7,180 bases of DNA. Source: JBFLVQ01 sp040758525 (lineage in GTDB: Bacteria > Acidobacteriota > Blastocatellia > Chloracidobacteriales > JADJPF01). Positions within the stretch are counted from its first letter, which is position 1, and each line of letters begins with the position of its first letter. The stretch spans positions 1 to 7,180 of the forward strand of contig JBFLVQ010000494.1 in NCBI GenBank assembly GCA_040758525.1, in the 5' to 3' direction. The translations under genes were made by a program, and so were the position numbers. The notes beneath the pieces were generated by a model. The model made no database searches, had not been told where the DNA came from, and saw nothing but the letters and a program-made list of their open reading frames with translations. Below are positions 1-4,537 of this stretch, one piece after another.

Positions 1-15
1 TGAAGGGATTTGCAT
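1..15 (-). CDS. 5' end of a further minus-strand gene, cut by the window edge
   Basis: AAGGAG at 27-22 is followed by six bases and an ATG at 15 on the minus strand, an ideal start arrangement. Five codons (M-Q-I-P-S) remain in the window. The product cannot be identified. It lies downstream of the receiver gene on the same strand, 180 bases away, behind an AT-rich gap that could hold its promoter. Confidence 0.5.
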
Positions 16-21
16 CGCTTT

Positions 22-27
22 CTCCTT
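22..27 (-). promoter_or_regulatory. Ribosome binding site of the gene at the left edge
   Basis: AAGGAG on the minus strand, six bases before an ATG at 15. It is the main evidence that a gene begins at the left edge. Confidence 0.55.
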
Positions 28-195
28 ATAAATTTATTAATGAATTCTTAAGCTCAATTAAAGTATTGCTCTTTGAAAAGCTGTTTACACCTCTATACAA
101 TAATTATCGAGCCGGTTGCCAGACAAGTTGCCTATGTAAATGTTTGTATACAGAAAGGTATTTAAGTAAATAGTAGCAGATTAACGGTGTTATTA
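28..195. other. Intergenic gap before the edge gene
   Basis: This 168-base AT-rich stretch lies between the receiver stop and the ribosome binding site of the next minus-strand gene. I see no open frame of note and no clear hairpin followed by T's. A direct pair GGTTGCC / GTTGCC occurs at 114-131 on the plus strand. A weak promoter-like pair on the minus strand (TTGTCT, 18 bases, TATTGT) is present near 100-130 but is not good enough to call. Confidence 0.4.
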
Positions 196-603
196 TTACG
201 CAGACTTGCTCTTGAGATATTGCGAAATCTTTTCAATAGCGTAACCTAGGTCGGAGTCTTTATGTATGTAGCCTTCTGCGCCATATCTAGCAGCTTTTTT
301 CACCAATTCTTCCTCATCCAATGAAGAGTAGATAATGACTGGAATAGTAGAAAGGGGACCGAGTAGTGAGCGTTTTTTGATTAGCGAGCAGATTACCCAG
401 GCATTCAGCATAGGCATTTCTAGATCCAATAATACTAAGAGTGGACGTTCCCGTAATATCGTAACCATTGTGCCACTATCCTGCATATGAATTACGATTT
501 CGAACCCGGCCTCTCTTAGTGCTGGGGTAATCTTTGCACCATCGCCTACCATCAGTAACTTGGCTCGCTGCTGCCCTATTAATGTAGATGTTCTTACCTG
601 CAT
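196..603 (-). CDS. Receiver-only response regulator (CheY-like) with altered acidic pocket
   Basis: Stand-alone REC domain of 135 residues with no output domain, probably working by phosphorylation-dependent protein contacts in the cytoplasm. Seen: beta-1 KLLMVGDGAK (15-24), the phosphoacceptor Asp60 in LLVLLDLEMP, the switch position Ser93 in IPVIIYSSLDE, and the conserved Lys115 in GAEGYIHKDSD. The acidic pair that holds magnesium is normally DD or ED; here it is Gly20-Asp21, so one acidic residue is missing. The usual MDG after the phosphorylation loop is also changed (MLNAW). The start is supported by AGGGTGATC upstream. The gene lies 196 bases after the TMTC-like gene, so it is probably transcribed separately. 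No histidine kinase is present in the window. A link to the secretion genes is possible from proximity only. Confidence 0.85.
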   Translation of the reverse strand: MQVRTSTLIGQQRAKLLMVGDGAKITPALREAGFEIVIHMQDSGTMVTILRERPLLVLLDLEMPMLNAWVICSLIKKRSLLGPLSTIPVIIYSSLDEEELVKKAARYGAEGYIHKDSDLGYAIEKISQYLKSKSA

Positions 604-605
604 AT

Positions 606-614
606 GATCACCCT
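606..614 (-). promoter_or_regulatory. Strong ribosome binding site of the receiver gene
   Basis: AGGGTGATC on the minus strand is nearly the complement of the 16S rRNA 3' end, and its AGGG core lies 7 bases before the ATG at 603. This fixes the start of the short receiver gene. Confidence 0.7.
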
Positions 615-694
615 GTCTTTGCTAAATAATATAAAGCTTAATTTAATCGCGGACATCGTTTGCAAATGGTGCGCCAGTCCCCTGATCTTCAATT

Positions 695-712
695 CAACAA
701 TTTAAATCGTTG
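695..712. promoter_or_regulatory. Near-perfect 18-bp palindrome upstream of the receiver gene; possible operator
   Basis: CAACAATTTAAATCGTTG is an 18-bp dyad with no spacer and one mismatched pair. It lies 92 bases before the receiver start codon in the gap between the TMTC-like gene and the receiver gene. The symmetry would suit a dimeric repressor or activator, but the site is AT-rich and could be chance. I could not place convincing -35/-10 hexamers next to it. Confidence 0.25.
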
Positions 713-757
713 TAAAATAGCAGCACAGATCTGATAAGTAAAAAATGGCTGGCGATT

Positions 758-795
758 CTGTCTTAGTTTAAGACAGTCTTCTAGACTTCAGACTG
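758..795 (-). terminator. Overlapping hairpins just after the TMTC-like stop; possible terminator
   Basis: On the minus strand the first hairpin is CAGTCT (795-790) with AGACTG (779-774). It shares bases with the second, CTGTCTTA-AAC-TAAGACAG (776-758), a perfect 8-bp stem with a 3-base loop. The two cannot form fully at the same time. A T-run occurs only about 13 bases after the second stem, so an intrinsic terminator is possible but not standard. Confidence 0.35.
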
Positions 796-799
796 TAGG

Positions 800-2497
800 T
801 TAATGTGACAGACGAGAATTATGTAGTTGGCTGAGTAATACGCGTGCTTGCTCAAACTGAGGATAGCTGGCCAATGTGCGATTGAGCAGTGCGATTGCCT
901 GCTCCCTTTGACCATTATCGATATAGGCCTGTGCAAGGTTGGTGAAGATCTGCATGTTCACATCGCCTTCTCCAAGCTCTATAGCTCGTTGATAAAATTG
1001 AATTGCTTGATTATAATCCTTGCGATCATAATAGTATTTACCTAACCCCAAACAACTACAGCCAGATTTGCCATTACTCTGTTGAAAATGGCGTGTGAAG
1101 TACTGTGCAGCCTCTTCCAGCTTACCTTCGTAGTAGAGTGACCAACCATAATTACACTGTACAAAAGCCGAATTTGGATTAATGGCTGCTGCACGAGCAA
1201 AGATGGTTTCGTCGCTTTGCCAAAAACTGTTTTGTCGAATCGTAAGCCCTAACAATATTGCTACTACTAGCAAAGTTGCGATCAATAGCCCAGGTTTAAG
1301 CAATGTGGGTCTATTGATACGCTCAAGTAGCACACTCAATCCCATTGCCAGAGCGGCGCAAAAGCCTAATGAGGGCAGAAATGCATAACGATCTTGTATC
1401 ATTAGTTCTGGAATAAACAGCCCTATGTTTAGTGCTGGTAGTAACGTTACCGCCATCCATATAAATACATAGCGTAGCGTTGGTGGCATATATAGACAGA
1501 CCAACACCGCCACTCCTATAAATAATAGTAATGGTGCCCAGAAATTTGCATTGCTGGCACTCTCTACAAGCGGCACATTGTAGACTATGTTCAGATCCAA
1601 AGGGAGAATAAGCAATCGAAAATATTGTAGCGCGACCTGAGGAATAGTAAGCAAAGTAGTCTTAAGCGGCATACCACCGGTCACTCGTAACGAACCACCA
1701 TAAGCAAAATAACGAAGCACAAAATAGCCTACTACCACCAATAGGAAAGGAATAGCTGCACATGTAGCAAGCCAAGTACGGCGCCAAAAACCTTCTTGAC
1801 TATTGATAAAATGATAGGCTGCCACTAGTATGGGAAAACAGAGTGCTGTCTCCTTACTAAGCATTGCAGCCGCTACTAACACTAGCGAACCAAGAAAAAA
1901 TATTCGTCTTTTACGTATCTGATCTTCTACTCGGGCCTGGAAGTAGAGGGCAAATCCGCCCAATAGAAAGACAGCTTGCAATACTTCACCACCATTAAGC
2001 CAGGCGACTGCCTCGGAGTGTATAGGATGTACAGCAAAAAGTAGTGCGGCTATCGCTGCAACAGCTTGATGATTACTAATACGCTTGATGATCAAGTAGA
2101 CAAGCACAACGATTAAGCAGAACATCACTACATAAGCAAGATGCCAGTATTGCGCATTTAGACCAAAAGCCTGAAAGGCAAGTGAGAAATAGATGCGTAT
2201 AAAAGGACGATAATAGTCTACCGGCAATGTCTGCAGATTGAGCCAAGACCAATCTGAGGAGTGCGAACCAACAAAAGCGGTCTTAAAATAGTTCCAGTCA
2301 CGTAGCCCATAATTGGTCTCAATAACTAGATGCTCTTCATAAACAAAGCGATCGTTGAGTGAGTTGGCAAAAGCAGCAAAAGCTACCATCACAAGCGCCA
2401 ATATAATATATCTGTCAGCACAATTCTTTAACCAGCGCCATGCACGCGGTTCACTTATCTCATTCTGCTGTTGACCAGCAATACTCTCTGATAACAT
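800..2497 (-). CDS. TMTC-like multi-pass membrane protein with C-terminal TPRs (putative GT-C glycosyltransferase)
   Basis: Predicted inner-membrane protein of 565 residues resembling the TMTC / PMT-related GT-C glycosyltransferases, which use lipid-linked sugars on the outer face of the membrane. Seen: a first membrane helix (about 30-46), then an extracytoplasmic loop with DRFVYEEHLVI (49-59), where EE (54-55) sits at the usual acidic catalytic motif; YYRPFIRIYFSLAFQAFGLN (95-114); HPIHSEAVAW (157-166); SKET (214-217); RYFAYGG (262-268); LLPALNIGLF then QDRYAFLPSLGF (352-379); about ten membrane segments in all; and three TPRs at about 441-545. The ATG at 2497, with AGGCGG four bases upstream, is preferred over a TTG at 2587 that lies in the loop of the inverted repeat and gives an odd 30-residue extension. 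The sugar donor and acceptor are unknown. A role in glycosylating pilins or other exported proteins is only suggested by its neighbours. Confidence 0.8.
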   Translation of the reverse strand: MLSESIAGQQQNEISEPRAWRWLKNCADRYIILALVMVAFAAFANSLNDRFVYEEHLVIETNYGLRDWNYFKTAFVGSHSSDWSWLNLQTLPVDYYRPFIRIYFSLAFQAFGLNAQYWHLAYVVMFCLIVVLVYLIIKRISNHQAVAAIAALLFAVHPIHSEAVAWLNGGEVLQAVFLLGGFALYFQARVEDQIRKRRIFFLGSLVLVAAAMLSKETALCFPILVAAYHFINSQEGFWRRTWLATCAAIPFLLVVVGYFVLRYFAYGGSLRVTGGMPLKTTLLTIPQVALQYFRLLILPLDLNIVYNVPLVESASNANFWAPLLLFIGVAVLVCLYMPPTLRYVFIWMAVTLLPALNIGLFIPELMIQDRYAFLPSLGFCAALAMGLSVLLERINRPTLLKPGLLIATLLVVAILLGLTIRQNSFWQSDETIFARAAAINPNSAFVQCNYGWSLYYEGKLEEAAQYFTRHFQQSNGKSGCSCLGLGKYYYDRKDYNQAIQFYQRAIELGEGDVNMQIFTNLAQAYIDNGQREQAIALLNRTLASYPQFEQARVLLSQLHNSRLSH

Positions 2498-2501
2498 CTT
2501 G

Positions 2502-2507
2502 CCGCCT
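2502..2507 (-). promoter_or_regulatory. Ribosome binding site supporting the TMTC-like start at 2497
   Basis: AGGCGG precedes the ATG at 2497 by four bases (CAAG). No comparable site precedes the alternative TTG at 2587, which lies within the 12-base loop of the inverted repeat. Confidence 0.5.
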
Positions 2508-2571
2508 GTGTAGGAAAGATTAAATGCTATTCTAAATCGAAACAGGATATTTTGTAGAGAGGTTTGTTTAC

Positions 2572-2609
2572 CCGAGCAATACCGCAACTATCAAGTCGGT
2601 ATTGCTCGG
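2572..2609 (-). repeat. Perfect 13-bp inverted repeat between pilM-like and TMTC-like genes
   Basis: The arms CCGAGCAATACCG and CGGTATTGCTCGG are exact complements around a 12-base loop. A second short pairing (TTGTT with AACAA) can extend the base after an asymmetric bulge. In RNA this would be a very stable hairpin starting 13 bases after the pilM-like stop codon. No T-run follows the stem on either strand, so it is not a standard intrinsic terminator. It may be an RNA-stability or processing element, an extragenic palindrome, or a rho-assisted terminator. Confidence 0.8.
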
Positions 2610-2622
2610 CAACAAAATAGCT

Positions 2623-3564
2623 TTAATTATAGGCAAGGGAGGCAATACCAGCAGTCGCAGCAAGCTGGCTAAAGCTCAAGCCGGGATTAGCAATGTTGAG
2701 TGAAAGTTGTGCTGGTGTAAGAAAATGAAATTTACGATCATTGAAGGCATCAGCAAAAGTCCGCTGCGTCAATTCTAACTCATACTCTCCACCCAGGGTT
2801 AGTATTCGCAACGGTATTGTCTTCTCTTGGGCGAATTTCTCACGATAATAAATGGCCAAACGATAGAGTTCATTTTCACGCTCTGATAGATCACAACTGC
2901 GGGAGCGAATCATAACTGGCTCTTCATTATGTAAGCCAATTGCGACAAATCCACAATCGCTATGACTGACCAGTAGTTTATCGCCTTTTTCACCATCACG
3001 CGCTAGCCATAAAGATTCACCAATATGGCGAGGCATAATCAGCCCTGTATGCCAGCCTAATAAACGGAAGACGGCTTCATATTCGGCAATCACACTTTCG
3101 TGCACGGCAGTGACAAGAAAGCGAGGTGGACCAACACTAGAGATCTGTTGTCGTACCAAGCGTAGCTGTGCAGACTCTACACCTAGTACTCGCTCCACTT
3201 TCCAAGCCGTCATCTCTTCCAATTCTTGGCGTGATTCTGGCTGATTATCGAAATTGATCACTAGGCTACTTGCAACCCCTTCTGGTAGCGCGATTGACCA
3301 GCGCGATTCACGTGTCAACCCAGCCTCTTCTGCCACTTGTCGTAATAGGTTTGCTAATGAGGTTGGATCAGCAATATTAGGCTCGCTAAAATCCGGTTTT
3401 ACTAACGACTTTGGTAGTACAACACTACCTATTCGCTCTAAATTAAGTTGATTGCGCCGCTTCCTCAATTCTAGTGCTACCAGGCTATTGTCAACAAAGC
3501 CAGTTGCTACTCGCGGTAAACGCACAACCGATAAAAATTGCCATACTGATGAGAAGATCGACAT
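2623..3564 (-). CDS. PilM-like (actin-fold) assembly protein with degenerate nucleotide site
   Basis: Probable cytoplasmic scaffold that connects the motor to the inner-membrane platform, comparable to PilM or the cytoplasmic part of GspL. The 313 residues have no convincing membrane segment. The layout follows PilM: an N-terminal beta-strand motif (TGFVDNSLVALEL, 21-33) where PilM has a glycine-rich phosphate loop, a central region with WSIALPEG (89-96) and a long charged helix (109-128), a second core strand (LLVSHSDCGFVAIGL, 197-211), LTLGGEYEL (256-264) and a closing NPGLSFSQLAATAGIASL (293-310), close to PilM C-termini. The usual DIGSSS- and DIG-type loops are absent, so ATP binding may be lost. 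It starts 21 bases after the pseudopilin with GGAAGG just upstream of ATG. PilN and PilO, its usual partners, do not follow here. The family call is by pattern, not alignment. Confidence 0.72.
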   Translation of the reverse strand: MSIFSSVWQFLSVVRLPRVATGFVDNSLVALELRKRRNQLNLERIGSVVLPKSLVKPDFSEPNIADPTSLANLLRQVAEEAGLTRESRWSIALPEGVASSLVINFDNQPESRQELEEMTAWKVERVLGVESAQLRLVRQQISSVGPPRFLVTAVHESVIAEYEAVFRLLGWHTGLIMPRHIGESLWLARDGEKGDKLLVSHSDCGFVAIGLHNEEPVMIRSRSCDLSERENELYRLAIYYREKFAQEKTIPLRILTLGGEYELELTQRTFADAFNDRKFHFLTPAQLSLNIANPGLSFSQLAATAGIASLAYN

Positions 3565-3585
3565 AAACCTTCCAAAAGATTGAGA

Positions 3586-4002
3586 TTAAAAATCCTTGTA
3601 AGGCACACCTGTGCTAGCTTCACCTTCTGCGCCACTAAAGACATTCTTGATACCACGTTTTCCCGTACGGCTCACTGGCTCTTCTTCCATCTCCAATTCC
3701 CAAGTCTCGGAAGAACCAGTGATAGGATCAACAGGCACTTCACGAATGTAATTGGCCTTTACCAGATCCTCCAGCGATTGTGGTGCCTCTTCTTTATCAA
3801 GAGTGTATTTATCAACAGCATCACGTAACTTAAAAAGGGTATCCTTAAGTGTGGTCTCCTTGGCCTGTCTAACGATAGTTTGGAATAAAGGTACTGTCAT
3901 CGTCGAAAGTATCACCAGCACAGTAATTACAATAACCAATTCTAATAGCGTGAATCCACTTGTTTTCTGCGATTTTCTTATTTGTCTTGCCAGTTGCCAC
4001 AT
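3586..4002 (-). CDS. GspG/PilE-like pseudopilin, second of a tandem pair
   Basis: Second prepilin-type subunit, 138 residues. A 16-residue basic leader ends in SG, followed by FTLLELVIVITVLVIL with Glu at mature position 5, a textbook class III signal and N-terminal helix. A short globular domain follows with LEDLVKANYIREVPVDPITG (77-96) and a C-terminal NVFSGAEGEASTGVPYKDF. The last two motifs resemble those of the preceding pseudopilin, so the two are probably diverged paralogues. The start is supported by AAGGTGG three bases before the ATG, and the gene begins 13 bases after the stop of its neighbour. No cysteines are present, so no disulphide-closed D-loop of classical type IVa major pilins is possible; a minor or pseudopilin role is more likely than a major adhesive pilin. 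That assignment is inference. Confidence 0.88.
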   Translation of the reverse strand: MWQLARQIRKSQKTSGFTLLELVIVITVLVILSTMTVPLFQTIVRQAKETTLKDTLFKLRDAVDKYTLDKEEAPQSLEDLVKANYIREVPVDPITGSSETWELEMEEEPVSRTGKRGIKNVFSGAEGEASTGVPYKDF

Positions 4003-4015
4003 AAACCACCTTCAC

Positions 4016-4537
4016 TTACCAGTCACGGTATTTACTACCATTAAGAGCTTTACCGTCACTTCTTGAGTAGACATCAAAGACATCTTCATCATTAGAAGAA
4101 TCAGAGTCAGGATCATCTGTTGAGGATTTAACTCCCCATTTCGCTTCTCCGGTCATAGGATCAATAGGAATACGGCGTAAGAAGCGCAGCTTTTTGTCAT
4201 CAACTCGATTGGCTGGGACAAACCCTTTTACCAGCACCTCAAGATCCTTGGGATATCCAGTAGGGGTCTTTACCTGTATCGGAATAAGCTGTCCAGGCGG
4301 CACAGTAGAGTTATGGTACTGATGGTAACGATCAATAGCCGTACGCAACTCGCGCAATGCGCGTCGCAACTCTATCTCACGGTTACGACGTACCGTGTTG
4401 TAAGCAAGTGGCAGCGTAGCGGCTGCCAACATGCTCAGGATCGCTAATGTTATTATTAGCTCTAATAATGAGAGGCCTCTTTGGCCCTCTCGCTTGCCGT
4501 TCAAACTATTCTTCACCATCTTCACCATCTTCACCAT
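4016..4537 (-). CDS. GspG-like pseudopilin (prepilin-type protein), first of a tandem pair
   Basis: Pilin-like subunit, predicted to be cut by prepilin peptidase and inserted through its hydrophobic N-terminus into the inner membrane and a periplasmic fibre. Seen from the 4537 start (173 residues): a basic leader ending GQRG, cleavage before LSLLELIITLAIL with the conserved Glu at mature position 5, one membrane/coil helix (about 22-60), then a globular part. The GspG-like features are IPIDPMTGEAKWG (123-135), an acidic patch DDPDSDSSNDED (141-152) and the end FDVYSRSDGKALNGSKYRDW. Three in-frame ATGs (4537, 4528, 4519) lie in the 9-bp repeat overlapping the secretin end. I chose 4537 because AGGG lies 5 bases upstream; 4519 would give a 15-residue leader and is nearly as likely. 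An open frame extends to 4615 but deep inside the secretin gene. Translation is probably coupled to the secretin. Confidence 0.88.
   Translation of the reverse strand: MVKMVKMVKNSLNGKREGQRGLSLLELIITLAILSMLAAATLPLAYNTVRRNREIELRRALRELRTAIDRYHQYHNSTVPPGQLIPIQVKTPTGYPKDLEVLVKGFVPANRVDDKKLRFLRRIPIDPMTGEAKWGVKSSTDDPDSDSSNDEDVFDVYSRSDGKALNGSKYRDW

Noticed and set aside
604..660. TATATT-type -10 element before the receiver gene
   Set aside because: The 17-18 base spacer leads to GC-rich sequence without any resemblance to TTGACA; AT-rich hexamers are frequent here.
848..1388. Plus-strand open frames at 848-1045 and 1182-1388
   Set aside because: They lie antisense inside the TMTC-like gene, whose conserved motifs explain the sequence; the antisense translations show no recognisable domain.
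2510..2570. Possible sigma70 promoter for the TMTC-like gene (TAGAAT as -10)
   Set aside because: No acceptable -35 element is found 16-18 bases upstream, so the match is not better than expected in AT-rich DNA.
2498..2587. N-terminal 30-residue extension of the TMTC-like protein from a TTG at 2587
   Set aside because: The TTG lies in the loop of the inverted repeat, lacks a ribosome binding site, and the extension precedes a well-placed ATG with AGGCGG.
3254..4066. Plus-strand open frames at 3254-3451, 3580-3828 and 3752-4066
   Set aside because: All are antisense to the PilM-like and second pseudopilin genes, or overlap their ends, and have no recognisable family features.
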